Shown in pieces: positions 8,460-18,616 of a stretch of DNA of 64,000 nucleotides. Source of the DNA: Pandoraea sp. PE-S2T-3 (GTDB lineage: Bacteria > Pseudomonadota > Gammaproteobacteria > Burkholderiales > Burkholderiaceae). The notes under the pieces were generated by a model. That model was not told where the DNA came from and searched no databases. It worked only from the letters and a program-made list of their open reading frames with translations. The stretch lies in contig NZ_NGUQ01000007.1 in NCBI RefSeq assembly GCF_002179965.1, positions 1-64,000 of the forward strand. The letters run 5' to 3'. How positions within the stretch are numbered: the stretch's first letter is position 1; each line of letters starts with the position of its first letter. A program made the translations under genes and the position numbers.

Positions 8460-10277
8460 ATGAATCACTTTCCGAAACTCCTGTCGTCGCAGATCGCTTA
8501 CGACGTCGCCCGCACAATGCTGGACGGCTTCGACAAGCACTACCGCATCTTTCGCGAGGTGTGCGTGGCGGCACAGGCTTGTTTCGAAGCCGGTGACTTC
8601 ACCGGCATCCAGAAGCTCCAGCGCAATCGCATTGCCTATTACGACGAACGCGTGCGCGAATGCGTCGAGACGCTGTCGAGCCGCTTCGATGCGCAAGCGC
8701 TCGACGACGATGTCTGGCAGCAGGTGAAGCTGCACTACATCGGGCTGCTCACGGAGCATCGTCAGCCGGAACTCGCCGAAACGTTCTTCAACTCGGTCTG
8801 CTGCAAGATCCTGCACCGCTCGTACTTCAACAATCGCTTCATTTTCGTGCGGCCCGCCATCGCGACGGAATACATCGAGAACGATGCGCCCGCCGCGAAG
8901 CCGACGTACCGGGTCTACTACCCGGCGCAGGACGGCATGGCCGCGACGCTCTCGCGCATCGTCACGAACTTTCAGCTCGCGCGCCCGTTCGCCGATCTGC
9001 CGCGCGACGTGGCCTATGTGATGCGCGCCATCCACGAAGCGTTCGGTGAATTCGAACAGGCCCCGAATTTCCAGATTCATGTGCTCGCATCGCTGTTTTT
9101 CCGGAACAAGGCGGCATACGTCGTCGGCCGGATCGTCAACGGCGATGTGACCACGCCGTTCGCGATGCCGATCATGCACGACGCCAACGGGTATCTGGCA
9201 CTCGACACGGTGCTGCTGCGACGCGACGAGTTGCGCGTGGTGTTCAGCTTCACGCACGCGTACTTCATGGTCGACATGGAAGTGCCGTCAGCTTACGTGC
9301 AGTTTCTGCGCACCATCATGTCGAGCAAGCCGAAAGCCGAGATCTACACGTCGGTTGGCCTGCAAAAGCACGGCAAGAATCTGTTCTATCGCGATTTTCT
9401 GCATCATCTGAAGCATTCGAGCGACAAGTTCGTCACCGCCCCCGGCATTCGCGGGCTGGTGATGCTGGTCTTCACGCTGCCCTCCTATCCGTACGTCTTC
9501 AAGGTCATCCGCGAGCGCTTTGCGCCGCCCAAGGAGACGACGCGCGAGCAGGTGAAGGCGAAGTATCTGATGGTCAAACAGCATGATCGCGTCGGCCGCA
9601 TGGCCGATACGCTGGAGTTCTCGAGCGTGGCGTTCCCGCTCGCGCGTTTCGACGACGCGCTGCTCGCCGAGCTTCAGTCGGAAGTGCCGTCGCTGCTTGA
9701 GATCGATGGCGACGCGCTGGTGATTCGCCATTGCTATATCGAGCGCCGCATGACGCCGCTCAATCTCTGGCTGCACCAAGGCGCGTCGGACGCCGAGATC
9801 GATCATGCGATGCGCGAGTACGGCAATGCAGTCAAGGAACTGATGGCGGCGAACATCTTCCCGGGCGACATGCTGTACAAGAATTTCGGTGTGACCCGCC
9901 ATGGCCGGGTGGTCTTCTACGATTACGACGAACTGGAATATCTGACGGATTGCCACATCCGTCGAGTGCCGGAACCCCGTAACGAAGAAGAGGCGATGTC
10001 GGGGGAAGTCTGGTACCGTGTAGGCCCGCACGACGTGTTTCCGCAGACGTTTGAGACGTTTTTGACCGGCGACCCGCGCGTGCGGCACTCTCTGAGCCAG
10101 CATCATCCGGACTTCTTCGACCCGGCCCTGTGGCAAAGCCATCAGGAACGGGTACAAGCCGGACAGATGCACGACTTCTATCCGTACGATGTCTCGCTGC
10201 GTTTCGTCAATCGCTACGGCACCGGCAGCGGTGCCACGCACGCCACAGCCCGCCCCGCCCGGGCGGCCGCGGCTTGA
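8460..10277 (+). CDS. aceK: Isocitrate dehydrogenase kinase/phosphatase
   Basis: A 605-aa bifunctional enzyme that phosphorylates and reactivates isocitrate dehydrogenase, switching carbon between the TCA cycle and the glyoxylate bypass. The family start ([20 protein letters not shown]), the ATP-binding region around [18 protein letters not shown] and the catalytic [25 protein letters not shown] block are all visible. Length is normal. Its place inside the leucine cluster makes sense: leucine breakdown yields acetyl-CoA and acetoacetate, whose use requires the bypass. The C-terminal alanine/arginine tail is poorly conserved. Confidence 0.97.
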   Translation: MNHFPKLLSSQIAYDVARTMLDGFDKHYRIFREVCVAAQACFEAGDFTGIQKLQRNRIAYYDERVRECVETLSSRFDAQALDDDVWQQVKLHYIGLLTEHRQPELAETFFNSVCCKILHRSYFNNRFIFVRPAIATEYIENDAPAAKPTYRVYYPAQDGMAATLSRIVTNFQLARPFADLPRDVAYVMRAIHEAFGEFEQAPNFQIHVLASLFFRNKAAYVVGRIVNGDVTTPFAMPIMHDANGYLALDTVLLRRDELRVVFSFTHAYFMVDMEVPSAYVQFLRTIMSSKPKAEIYTSVGLQKHGKNLFYRDFLHHLKHSSDKFVTAPGIRGLVMLVFTLPSYPYVFKVIRERFAPPKETTREQVKAKYLMVKQHDRVGRMADTLEFSSVAFPLARFDDALLAELQSEVPSLLEIDGDALVIRHCYIERRMTPLNLWLHQGASDAEIDHAMREYGNAVKELMAANIFPGDMLYKNFGVTRHGRVVFYDYDELEYLTDCHIRRVPEPRNEEEAMSGEVWYRVGPHDVFPQTFETFLTGDPRVRHSLSQHHPDFFDPALWQSHQERVQAGQMHDFYPYDVSLRFVNRYGTGSGATHATARPARAAAA

Positions 10278-10325
10278 GCGAATGACGCCACACAGCGCAC
10301 GACACGCCCACCGGATGACACGATC

Positions 10326-11006
10326 ATGACTGAAGACAAAGACCAACCCCTGATCCATCTGCTCGACAACAACCGCGCCTGGGTCGCCAGCGTGAACGCG
10401 GAAGATCCCGCATTTTTCGAGCGCTTGGCCAAACAACAAGCCCCGGAATATCTGTGGATCGGCTGCTCGGACTCACGCGTCCCGGCCAACCAGATCACAG
10501 GGCTCGCACCGGGCGAGGTGTTCGTTCACCGCAACATCGCCAACGTGGTGGTGCACAGCGATCTGAACTGCCTCTCGGTGCTGCAATTCGCCATCGAAGT
10601 GCTCAAGGTGCGCCACATCATGGTGGTGGGCCACTACGGCTGCGGCGGTGTGGGTGCAGCGCTCGACGGCGCCAAGATGGGTCTCGTCGACAACTGGCTG
10701 CGCCATGTGCGCGACGTCTACGAGCGCCACCTCGACCAGATCGACGCCTTGCCCTCGCGCGACGCCCGCCACGACCGCCTGTGCGAACTCAACGCCATCG
10801 AACAGGTAGTGAACATCTGCCACACGACGGTATTGCGCGACGCGTGGGCCCGCAACCAGCCGGTCACGGTGCATGGCTGGGTGTACGGCCTGCGCGACGG
10901 TCTGGTGCGCGACCTGCGCATGTCGGTCAACAGCCTTGAAGCCTTGCCGCGCGTGTATGAACGCTGCGTCTCGGCATTTGCAGAACTGCGTAATCCGCGC
11001 GCGTAA
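10326..11006 (+). CDS. can: Beta-carbonic anhydrase
   Basis: A 226-aa beta-class carbonic anhydrase interconverting CO2 and bicarbonate. Zinc ligands are Cys47 and Asp49 in CSDSRVPA, and His103 and Cys106 in HYGCGGV. It resembles the cytosolic Can type. Bicarbonate is a substrate of the biotin carboxylase MccA (LiuD) encoded further down, so the placement may be functional. A GC-rich hairpin follows the stop codon. Confidence 0.95.
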   Translation: MTEDKDQPLIHLLDNNRAWVASVNAEDPAFFERLAKQQAPEYLWIGCSDSRVPANQITGLAPGEVFVHRNIANVVVHSDLNCLSVLQFAIEVLKVRHIMVVGHYGCGGVGAALDGAKMGLVDNWLRHVRDVYERHLDQIDALPSRDARHDRLCELNAIEQVVNICHTTVLRDAWARNQPVTVHGWVYGLRDGLVRDLRMSVNSLEALPRVYERCVSAFAELRNPRA

Positions 11007-11028
11007 TTCAAGCGCATAAGCCTCACTC

Positions 11029-11050
11029 GCGGGTGCCTTAGGGCACCCGC
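11029..11050 (+). terminator. Hairpin after can (weak terminator)
   Basis: GCGGGTGCC (11029-11037) pairs with GGCACCCGC (11042-11050) around a 4-base loop. There is no T tract, so termination may be partial or factor-assisted. Confidence 0.5.
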
Positions 11051-11155
11051 CAGCCCTTGCAGCGCTCGCGGACGACGGAACGACTGAAGCATTGGATATC
11101 CCGGTGCCGGCGGCAAACGCCGACGGCACCGGTCACCGATTACAGGAGAACTGCC

Positions 11156-12337
11156 ATGCAAGACCCGATCGTTATCGTTTCCGCTGCCCGTACCCCGATG
11201 GGTGGCCTGCAAGGGGTGTTCGGCGACGTTGCCGCCCCGCAACTGGGCGCTGCCGCCATTCGCGCGGCCGTTGAGCGCGCCGGACTCAAACCCGAACAAA
11301 TCGACGAAGTCGTGATGGGCTGCGTACTGCCCGCCGGTCAGGGCCAAGCGCCTGCCCGTCAGGCCACGCTCGGCGCCGGGCTGCCGCTCGCTGCCGGTGC
11401 CACGACGGTCAACAAGATGTGCGGCTCGGGCATGCGCGCGGCGATGTTCGCGCACGACATGCTCGTTGCCGGCAGCGCCGACGTGATCGTCGCCGGCGGC
11501 ATGGAAAGCATGAGCAACGCGCCGTACCTGCTGCCCAAGGCCCGTGCCGGCATGCGCATGGGACACGGTCAGGTCATCGATCACATGTTCTTCGACGGTC
11601 TGGAAGACGCCTATGACAAAGGCCGTCTGATGGGCACGTTTGCCGAAGAATGCGCCGACCGCTACGCCTTCACGCGCGAAGCACAAGACGCCTTCGCCAT
11701 CGCCTCGCTGGAGCGCGCACAGAACGCCACCAAAGACGGCTCCTTCGCGTGGGAAATCACTGCCGTGACGGTGCCGGGCCGCAAGGGCGACACGGTGGTC
11801 GAGCACGACGAACAGCCGTTCAAGGCCAACCCCGAGAAGATTCCGACGCTCAAGGGCGCTTTCCGCAAGGACGGCACTGTGACGGCCGCCAACTCGTCGT
11901 CGATCTCCGACGGCGCCGCCGCGCTCGTGCTCATGCGCGAGTCCACCGCCAAGCGCCTCGGCCTGACGCCGCTCGCACGCATCGCCGGGCACAGCACGTT
12001 CGCCCAAGCCCCGGGCCTGTTCACGACGGCCCCGGTCGGCGCGATTCGCAAGCTGTTCGAGAAAACCGGCTGGTCGGCGAGCAACGTCGACCTGTACGAA
12101 ATCAACGAAGCCTTTGCCGTCGTCACGATGGCCGCCATGCACGAATTCGATCTGCCGCACGACAAGGTGAACATTCACGGCGGCGCCTGCGCCCTCGGTC
12201 ACCCCATCGGCGCCTCGGGTGCGCGTATTCTGGTCACGTTGATCGGCGCGCTGCGCAAGACCGGCGGCAAGCGTGGCGTCGCCAGCCTGTGTATCGGCGG
12301 CGGCGAAGCGACGGCCATGGCGATCGAGCTCGTCTGA
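11156..12337 (+). CDS. Acetyl-CoA C-acetyltransferase (thiolase)
   Basis: A 393-aa biosynthetic-type thiolase. The nucleophile Cys89 lies in NKMCGSGMRA; HGGACALGHPIGASG and the final SLCIGGGEA supply the His and second Cys. It condenses or cleaves acetyl-CoA/acetoacetyl-CoA, which closes leucine degradation after HMG-CoA lyase and 3-ketoacid activation. The start at 11156 follows AGGAGAACTGCC; a longer reading to 11057 is possible but starts in non-conserved sequence. Close to AtoB/PhaA in length; no phaB or phaC is nearby. Confidence 0.94.
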   Translation: MQDPIVIVSAARTPMGGLQGVFGDVAAPQLGAAAIRAAVERAGLKPEQIDEVVMGCVLPAGQGQAPARQATLGAGLPLAAGATTVNKMCGSGMRAAMFAHDMLVAGSADVIVAGGMESMSNAPYLLPKARAGMRMGHGQVIDHMFFDGLEDAYDKGRLMGTFAEECADRYAFTREAQDAFAIASLERAQNATKDGSFAWEITAVTVPGRKGDTVVEHDEQPFKANPEKIPTLKGAFRKDGTVTAANSSSISDGAAALVLMRESTAKRLGLTPLARIAGHSTFAQAPGLFTTAPVGAIRKLFEKTGWSASNVDLYEINEAFAVVTMAAMHEFDLPHDKVNIHGGACALGHPIGASGARILVTLIGALRKTGGKRGVASLCIGGGEATAMAIELV

Positions 12338-12415
12338 TCATTTCCGGCTGCCGTTCGTTGTGGGCCACCAAGCTCACCGACCCACGGCAGCCCTCCAACT
12401 TAGGACTCACGCGTC

Positions 12416-13093
12416 ATGAAAACTGCCCTCATCATCGGTGCTTCCCGCGGTATCGGTCTCGAATTCGTGCGGCAATACCGGGAAGACGGCTGGCGCGTGA
12501 TCGGCACGGCGCGCAATGACGAGGGTCTGGCCGCGTTGCGCGATCTCGGCGCCCAGCCTCTCAAACTCGACGTCACCCGTATCGAGTCGGTCGCGGGCCT
12601 CACGTGGCAGCTCGATGGCGAAGCACTCGATGTCGCCATCTACAACGCCGGTGTGAATTCCGAGCGCACGACCGGACTCGCACCGATTACCCGCGAGGAG
12701 TTCGACCGCGTGTTTCACACCAACGTGCTCGGGGCAATGCAAGTCGCGCCGCTCGTGTTGCCGTTCGTCGAAGCGGCCAAGGGATCGTTCGGTTTTCTGT
12801 CGAGTCGCATGGGCAGCGTGGCATTGATGGATTCGAACGGCAGCTGGTTGTATCGCGCCAGCAAGGCCGCCGTGAACTCGGTGGTCAAGGCTGCCTCGCT
12901 CGAAGCGCAGCAGGCGACGTGCGTCGCGATGCACCCGGGCTGGGTGCGCACGGACATGGGCGGCGAGAACGCTGACATCGACGTGCAGACGAGCGTTGCC
13001 GGCATGCGCCGCGTGCTGGCCCGCGCCCCGGGCGAGCGCGCCACGCACAACGGCGGGTTCTTCAATTACGACGGCAACGCGCTCACTTGGTAA
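12416..13093 (+). CDS. Short-chain dehydrogenase/reductase (SDR)
   Basis: A 225-aa SDR with the NAD(P) motif GASRGIGLEF at residues 9-18, NAG near 80 and the catalytic YRASKAAVNS about two thirds along, then HPGWVRTDMGG. It resembles the C-factor/sniffer-like short SDRs. The substrate is unknown. It lies between the thiolase and the isomerase and may be co-transcribed with them. Confidence 0.9.
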   Translation: MKTALIIGASRGIGLEFVRQYREDGWRVIGTARNDEGLAALRDLGAQPLKLDVTRIESVAGLTWQLDGEALDVAIYNAGVNSERTTGLAPITREEFDRVFHTNVLGAMQVAPLVLPFVEAAKGSFGFLSSRMGSVALMDSNGSWLYRASKAAVNSVVKAASLEAQQATCVAMHPGWVRTDMGGENADIDVQTSVAGMRRVLARAPGERATHNGGFFNYDGNALTW

Positions 13094-13126
13094 GCCGGCA
13101 CGTTGCAGAGCAGCACCGGAATCAGT

Positions 13127-13144
13127 GTAGTCAACGTAGTCAAC
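13127..13144. repeat. Two 9-bp tandem repeats
   Basis: GTAGTCAAC occurs twice in direct succession in the spacer after the SDR gene. It belongs to a recurring pattern of 9-bp repeats in this window. Confidence 0.7.
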
Positions 13145-13220
13145 GAATAACAAGCTGTACGCCCTACCGCCGTATCTTTTGATAAGCGGGCCAGAAACGT
13201 CATTCTGAAACGGAGCCACC

Positions 13221-13826
13221 ATGACGTCCGCCATCGACTTTTATTTCGACTTCGCATCCCCGTACGGGTATTTTGCGAGCACCTGCATCGACGAGATTGC
13301 CAACAAGTACGGACGCGGTGTCGCCTGGCATCCGATCCTGCTCGACATTGTCTACAAGGTGAACGGCACAGGCGCGCCGGTGCAGCATCCGATCAAGACC
13401 GAGTACATGCGTCGCGACGTCGAACGCACGGCCCGCTTCAAAGGCATCGCGTACAAGCGTCCGTCGCACTTCCCGATCCCGACGCAATGCGCCGAGCGCG
13501 CCGTGCTCTGGGTGGCGGACCATCGCGGCGGCGATCTCGCCGCAGAGTTCGCCAAATTGATCTACCGCGCGCTCTACGTCGACGACGTGAACATCGGTGA
13601 GCCCGCCGAACTCGTCAGACTTGGCGAGACCCTCGGCATCGACGGCGCGGCACTCGACAAGGGCATGCACTCGCCCGCAGCCAAGGACCACCTCAAGGCG
13701 GAAATCGATCTGGCGATGGCGCGCGGCGTGTTCGGCTCGCCCTTCGTGATCGTGGACGGCGAGCCGTTCTGGGGCTACGACCGTTTCGGTCAGGTAGAAG
13801 CCTGCCTGCAAAACGGCAAGGTCTGA
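13221..13826 (+). CDS. 2-hydroxychromene-2-carboxylate isomerase family protein
   Basis: A 201-aa DsbA-fold protein of the kappa-GST/2-hydroxychromene-2-carboxylate isomerase family. It opens with DFYFDFASPYGYF, where the serine replaces the thioredoxin cysteine and binds glutathione, and ends with GVFGSPFVIVDGEPFWGYDR, the family's cis-Pro region and C-terminal signature. Isomerases of this family act in naphthalene breakdown, but many genomic copies such as this one have no known substrate. CGGAGCCACC precedes the ATG. Confidence 0.9.
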   Translation: MTSAIDFYFDFASPYGYFASTCIDEIANKYGRGVAWHPILLDIVYKVNGTGAPVQHPIKTEYMRRDVERTARFKGIAYKRPSHFPIPTQCAERAVLWVADHRGGDLAAEFAKLIYRALYVDDVNIGEPAELVRLGETLGIDGAALDKGMHSPAAKDHLKAEIDLAMARGVFGSPFVIVDGEPFWGYDRFGQVEACLQNGKV

Positions 13827-13840
13827 CGGGGCACGACGAC

Positions 13841-14284
13841 ATGGCAAGCCCCAAATCGCCCCGCGCCAATGCCGCATCGACTGCATCGAACACGGCACCT
13901 GACCTCGATCGCGAAGGCTGCCCCTGCGGCGGTCTCGCGTTCGACTCGTGCTGCGGCCGCTACATCGACGGCGGTGAGCTGCCGCCGACGGCCGAGGCAC
14001 TGATGCGCTCGCGATACACCGCGTTCGTGCGTCAGAACGCGCCCTATCTGATCGACACGTGGGCGGCGCGCACGCGCCCCGCGACGCTCGATTTCGACGA
14101 CGCACCGCAGTGGCTGGGCCTGCAAGTCAAAGCGCATTTGCAACGCGACGACGCGCACGCCGAAGTGGAATTCGTCGCGCGCTACAAAGTGGGTGGCCGC
14201 GCACACCGGCTGCATGAGCGCAGCCGCTTCGAGCGCACCGACGACGGCCGCTGGCGCTATATCGACGGCGATCTGTTCGACTGA
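13841..14284 (+). CDS. YchJ-family SEC-C-type protein
   Basis: A 147-aa protein with an N-terminal Cys cluster CPCGGLAFDSCCGRYI and the conserved ALMRSRYTAFV segment, then an NTF2-like second half (AEVEFVARYKVGGRAHRLHERSRF). The layout matches YchJ/UPF0225 proteins, which carry a SEC-C-like zinc motif. Molecular role unknown. The gene follows the isomerase by 14 bp and is probably translated from the same transcript. Confidence 0.87.
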   Translation: MASPKSPRANAASTASNTAPDLDREGCPCGGLAFDSCCGRYIDGGELPPTAEALMRSRYTAFVRQNAPYLIDTWAARTRPATLDFDDAPQWLGLQVKAHLQRDDAHAEVEFVARYKVGGRAHRLHERSRFERTDDGRWRYIDGDLFD

Positions 14285-14368
14285 CCACAAGTCACGTTCG
14301 CACGCTCGCCGCCGACAAGTTTCTGATCCGAACCTAACGACAACTCACTCTCCACCGGATTTCGTCAC

Positions 14369-15976
14369 ATGCCGATTCTCGAAAGCAAGCTCAACCCGCG
14401 CGGCGAGGAATTTGCCCGCAACGCGGCCACGATGCAGACGCTGGTCGACGACCTGCGCGAGCGCATTGCGCAACTCTCGGGCGGCGGCGGCGAAGCCGCA
14501 CGCAAGAAGCATGTGGCCCGCGGCAAGTTGCTGCCGCGCGAGCGTGTGCAGCAACTGCTCGATCCGGGCTCGCCGTTTCTCGAACTCTCGCAACTCGCCG
14601 CGATCGGCATGTATCACGACGACGCGCCGGGCGCAGGCATCATCACCGGCATCGGCCGTGTGTCGGGTCAGGAGTGCGTGATCGTCTGCAACGACGCCAC
14701 GGTCAAGGGCGGCACCTACTACCCGATGACGGTCAAGAAGCACCTGCGCGCGCAGGAGATTGCCGAGCAGAACCATCTGCCGTGCATCTATCTGGTCGAC
14801 TCGGGCGGTGCCAACCTGCCGAATCAGGACGACGTCTTCCCCGATCGCGATCACTTCGGCCGCATCTTCTACAACCAGGCGACGATGTCTGCACAGGGCA
14901 TCCCGCAGATCGCCGTGGTGATGGGCTCGTGCACGGCCGGTGGCGCCTATGTGCCCGCCATGAGCGACGAGTCGATCATCGTGAAGGATCAGGGCACGAT
15001 TTTCCTCGGCGGCCCGCCGCTGGTGAAAGCCGCCACGGGCGAAGAAGTCAGCGCCGAAGACCTCGGCGGCGCCGATGTGCACACGCGTCTGTCGGGCGTC
15101 GTCGATCACTTTGCACAGAACGATGCCCACGCGCTGTCGATCGCGCGCAGCATCGCCGCGAATCTGAATCGCCGCAAACCGGCCACCGTGGCCGTGAAAA
15201 CGCCGGTCGAGCCGAAGTACGACCCGCGCGAAGTGTATGGCGTGATTCCCGCCGACACGAAAAAGCCGTTCGACGTGCGCGAAGTCATCGCGCGTCTGGT
15301 CGACGGCTCGGAGTTCGACGAATTCAAGGCGCGCTACGGCACCACGCTCGTGTGCGGCTTCGCGCACCTGTGGGGCTATCCGGTCGGCATCGTTGCGAAC
15401 AACGGCATTCTGTTCTCGGAGTCGGCGCAAAAAGGCGCGCACTTCATCGAACTGTGCTGCCAGCGCAAGATTCCGCTGATCTTCCTGCAAAACATCACCG
15501 GCTTCATGGTCGGGCGCAAGTACGAAAACGAAGGCATCGCCAAGCATGGCGCCAAGATGGTGACGGCCGTCGCCACGGCCAACGTGCCGAAGTTCACGGT
15601 CATCATCGGCGGCTCGTTCGGTGCCGGCAATTACGGCATGTGCGGGCGTGCGTATTCGCCGCGCTTCCTGTGGATGTGGCCGAATTCGCGCATCTCGGTG
15701 ATGGGCGGCGAGCAAGCGGCGTCGGTGCTGGCGACCGTCAAGCGCGACGGCATCGAAAGCAAGGGCGGTCAGTGGAGCGCCGCCGAAGAAGACGCGTTCA
15801 AGCAGCCGATTCGCGATCAGTACGAGCGTCAGGGACATCCGTACTACGCCAGCGCCCGCTTGTGGGACGACGGCGTGATCGACCCTGCCGATACGCGCAC
15901 GGTGCTCGGGCTCGGCCTGTCGGCCGCCCTCAATGCGCCGATTCCGGAAACGCGCTTCGGCCTGTTCCGCATGTAA
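14369..15976 (+). CDS. liuB: 3-methylcrotonyl-CoA carboxylase beta subunit
   Basis: A 535-aa carboxyltransferase subunit that moves CO2 from biotin to 3-methylcrotonyl-CoA. It has the two crotonase-like halves expected of biotin-dependent acyl-CoA carboxylases: [11 protein letters not shown] and [16 protein letters not shown] in the first, [16 protein letters not shown] and [16 protein letters not shown] in the second. The Gln-Asn-Ile and [17 protein letters not shown] wording is typical of the methylcrotonyl rather than propionyl enzyme. Its partner LiuD is encoded 6 kb downstream, beyond the bio genes. Confidence 0.96.
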   Translation: MPILESKLNPRGEEFARNAATMQTLVDDLRERIAQLSGGGGEAARKKHVARGKLLPRERVQQLLDPGSPFLELSQLAAIGMYHDDAPGAGIITGIGRVSGQECVIVCNDATVKGGTYYPMTVKKHLRAQEIAEQNHLPCIYLVDSGGANLPNQDDVFPDRDHFGRIFYNQATMSAQGIPQIAVVMGSCTAGGAYVPAMSDESIIVKDQGTIFLGGPPLVKAATGEEVSAEDLGGADVHTRLSGVVDHFAQNDAHALSIARSIAANLNRRKPATVAVKTPVEPKYDPREVYGVIPADTKKPFDVREVIARLVDGSEFDEFKARYGTTLVCGFAHLWGYPVGIVANNGILFSESAQKGAHFIELCCQRKIPLIFLQNITGFMVGRKYENEGIAKHGAKMVTAVATANVPKFTVIIGGSFGAGNYGMCGRAYSPRFLWMWPNSRISVMGGEQAASVLATVKRDGIESKGGQWSAAEEDAFKQPIRDQYERQGHPYYASARLWDDGVIDPADTRTVLGLGLSAALNAPIPETRFGLFRM

Positions 15977-16041
15977 CGAACACACCGGCCCCTTCCCTAT
16001 ATCGCTTGTTGCGCGAAAGGGGCCGTCGAGGATTTGCCGCC

Positions 16042-16833
16042 ATGAACCTTGCCACGCTCAAACTCAGCGTCGACGCCCACGTCGCCACGGTTACGCTCAA
16101 CCGTCCCGACGTTCGCAATGCTTTCAACGAAACGGTCATCGAAGAACTGACCGGCACGTTTCGTGCGCTCGCCGATAACGGCGACGTGCGCGTGATCGTG
16201 CTGGCCGCCGAGGGCGTTGCCTTCTGCGCCGGTGCCGATCTGAACTGGATGAAGAAGATGGCCGGTTACTCGGACACCGAGAACCGTGCCGATGCGATGA
16301 CGCTCGCCGTCATGCTCAACACCATCTACCGTTGCCCGAAGCCAGTCATCGCGCGCGTGCAGGGCGATACGTATGCCGGCGGCGTGGGCCTCGCGGCCGT
16401 GGCCGACATCGTGGTGGCCGTCGACACGGCGCACTTCTGCCTGTCGGAAGCTCGCCTCGGGTTGATTCCCGCGACCATCGGGCCGTATGTGATTCGCGCG
16501 CTCGGCGAGCCCGCCTCGCGCCGCTACTTCCTCACCGCCGAGCGCTTTACGGCGGCCACCGCGCAGCGTCACGGTCTGGTGCATGAAGTGGTGAGCGCCG
16601 ACGCGCTCGACGCCACCGTGCAAGCCCTCGCCAAAGCGCTGGCCGATAACAGCCCGAATGCCGTGAAGGAGTGCAAGCGCCTCGTGCAGGACTTCGCCAG
16701 CCGCACCATCGACGACGATGCGATTGCCGAGACCGCCGAACGTATCGCCACAATCCGGGCCTCCGACGAAGGCCGCGAAGGCGTGCGCTCGTTCCTCGAG
16801 AAGCGCTCGCCGTCGTGGCGCGACGCGTCCTGA
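16042..16833 (+). CDS. liuC: Methylglutaconyl-CoA hydratase (enoyl-CoA hydratase family)
   Basis: A 263-aa crotonase-fold enzyme expected to hydrate 3-methylglutaconyl-CoA to HMG-CoA. Oxyanion-hole segments AFCAGADLNWMKKM and GDTYAGGVGLAAVADIVVA are present; the NWMKKM wording is common in LiuC. ATG 16042 is used, with GGATTTGCCGCC upstream; longer open sequence reaches back inside liuB in another frame and is not part of this gene. It lies 65 bp behind liuB in the pathway order B-C. Confidence 0.93.
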   Translation: MNLATLKLSVDAHVATVTLNRPDVRNAFNETVIEELTGTFRALADNGDVRVIVLAAEGVAFCAGADLNWMKKMAGYSDTENRADAMTLAVMLNTIYRCPKPVIARVQGDTYAGGVGLAAVADIVVAVDTAHFCLSEARLGLIPATIGPYVIRALGEPASRRYFLTAERFTAATAQRHGLVHEVVSADALDATVQALAKALADNSPNAVKECKRLVQDFASRTIDDDAIAETAERIATIRASDEGREGVRSFLEKRSPSWRDAS

Positions 16834-16963
16834 GCCTGAAAAAACCGGCAATTTCGTCGCGTGCCGTCAAAACATCGCGACATTGCCCGCAACACGGTTA
16901 CAAATTTATTTTGGGAGGGGTGACGGCGGAGATGCCGCAACGTTGTCGACAGGTTTTAAGAAA

Positions 16964-16990
16964 TTATCGATAACGTCGAGCTATAGCTCG
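16964..16990. promoter_or_regulatory. Candidate BioR-type operator and second palindrome before bioA
   Basis: The 349-bp liuC-bioA spacer (16834-17182) carries TTATCGATAA at 16964-16973, which fits the published BioR consensus TTATMKATAA. It is followed at 16977-16990 by a perfect 14-bp palindrome, CGAGCTATAGCTCG. The local sequence is richer in A and T than the flanking genes, as expected of a promoter region. No regulator gene is adjacent, so the BioR assignment rests only on the motif. Confidence 0.5.
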
Positions 16991-17182
16991 CAAGAGCACG
17001 ATATTTCACGCCATTTCCGCCTATTGCCCTGCCAAATTGCTTTGCCTACCATGCGCCCATCCCCCACCTCCGGCCCCGTCCAGCAACGCACCTTGCGTAT
17101 GCCTGACGACGGCCAGCCGGGCGAGTCGACGACGGTGCATCCGCACCCGTGTCGCCCGCCTCGGCGCATGAAGGAGTCAATG

Positions 17183-18616
17183 ATGGACGCCCCTATCCGG
17201 CAAGCTCAAGGGCACCCCCCCACCATCGCCGAACCCACTGCACGCGTTGACGCGTCAGGCCCCGGCAATCTCGCGGCACGCAGTCAGCGGCAGGTCTGGC
17301 ATCCCTGCACGCAGATGAAGCAGCAAGCGAAGCTTCCCCTCGTCGCGCTCTCGCATGGCGAGGGCCCGTGGCTGGTCGATACCGACGGCCAGCGCTACCT
17401 CGACGCAATCAGCTCGTGGTGGGTCAATCTGTTCGGTCACGCGAATCCGCGCATCAACGCGGCGCTGATCGATCAGCTCGGCCGTCTGGAGCACGCGATG
17501 CTCGCGGGTTTCACGCACGAGCCCGTCGTCGCGCTCGCCGAACGCCTGTCGGCACTGACCGGCGGCGTGCTCGGCCATGCGTTCTTCGCGAGTGACGGCG
17601 CGTCTGCCGTCGAAATCGCACTCAAGATGAGTTTTCACGCGTGGCGCAATCAGGGCCACAGCGACAAGCGCGAATTCGTTTGCGTGAAAAACGGTTATCA
17701 CGGCGAGACGCTCGGCGCACTGGCCGTCACCGATGTCGCTCTCTTCCGCGACGCGTATGACCCGCTGCTGCGTCATGCCCACGTGGTCGCGTCTCCCGAC
17801 GCACGTCTCGCCCGCGATGGCGAAACGGCGGAGGATGCCGCACACCGCGCGGCCGCCGAACTCGATTCGCTGCTCACGCAGTGCGAGGGCCGTGTCGCCG
17901 CCGTCATCGTGGAGCCGTTGGTGCAGTGCGCCGCCGGCATGGCGATGCACGACCCGGCGTATCTGCGCGAAGTGCGCGCGCTGTGCGATCGTCACGGCGC
18001 CCACATGATCGCCGATGAAATCGCGGTCGGCTGTGGCCGCACCGGCACGTTCTTCGCGTGCGAACAGGCCGGCATCTGGCCCGACCTGCTCACGCTCTCG
18101 AAGGGCATCAGCGGTGGCTATCTGCCGCTCTCGCTGGTGCTCTCGCGCGACGCCATCTACGACGCGTTCTACGACGACGACACCGCGCGCGGCTTTTTGC
18201 ATTCGCACTCGTACACGGGCAATCCGCTCGCGTGCCGCGCGGCACTCGCCACGCTCGATATCTTTGCCGACGACGATGTGCTGGCACGCAATGTCACGCG
18301 CGCCGAGCGTCTGACGCAAGCCCTCGCGCCGCTGGCCGACGATGCGCGCGCCATGCACTTCCGCCAACGCGGCATGATCTGGGCCTTCGATGCGAAGCTG
18401 CCGGATACCGCCGGTGCAGCGGGCGCATTCGCCAAGCAGTTCTACAGCGAAGCGCGTGCCCGAGGCGTGCTGCTGCGCCCGCTCGGCGCAACGGTGTATC
18501 TGATGCCGCCGTACGTGCTCGACGACAGCACCAGCGACTGGCTGGCGGAACAAACCATCGCGGCGTTCGATGCCACGATGCGTCAGGGCTTCGACAGCAT
18601 GGGGAGGGCCGCATGA
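17183..18616 (+). CDS. bioA: Adenosylmethionine-8-amino-7-oxononanoate aminotransferase
   Basis: A 477-aa PLP-dependent class III aminotransferase converting KAPA to DAPA in biotin synthesis. Family blocks: [25 protein letters not shown], the GxxSxxxA-type [28 protein letters not shown], and the PLP-binding Lys307 in [16 protein letters not shown] lies at 17171-17176, giving a 6-base spacing to the ATG at 17183; ATG at 17180 and 17168 are in frame but badly spaced. The first ~35 residues are non-conserved. It overlaps bioF by 4 bases. Confidence 0.95.
   Translation: MDAPIRQAQGHPPTIAEPTARVDASGPGNLAARSQRQVWHPCTQMKQQAKLPLVALSHGEGPWLVDTDGQRYLDAISSWWVNLFGHANPRINAALIDQLGRLEHAMLAGFTHEPVVALAERLSALTGGVLGHAFFASDGASAVEIALKMSFHAWRNQGHSDKREFVCVKNGYHGETLGALAVTDVALFRDAYDPLLRHAHVVASPDARLARDGETAEDAAHRAAAELDSLLTQCEGRVAAVIVEPLVQCAAGMAMHDPAYLREVRALCDRHGAHMIADEIAVGCGRTGTFFACEQAGIWPDLLTLSKGISGGYLPLSLVLSRDAIYDAFYDDDTARGFLHSHSYTGNPLACRAALATLDIFADDDVLARNVTRAERLTQALAPLADDARAMHFRQRGMIWAFDAKLPDTAGAAGAFAKQFYSEARARGVLLRPLGATVYLMPPYVLDDSTSDWLAEQTIAAFDATMRQGFDSMGRAA

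Noticed and set aside
16834-17182. Extension of bioA upstream to about 16718
   Set aside because: The added residues overlap liuC and a promoter-like spacer; AAGGAG before 17183 marks the real start.
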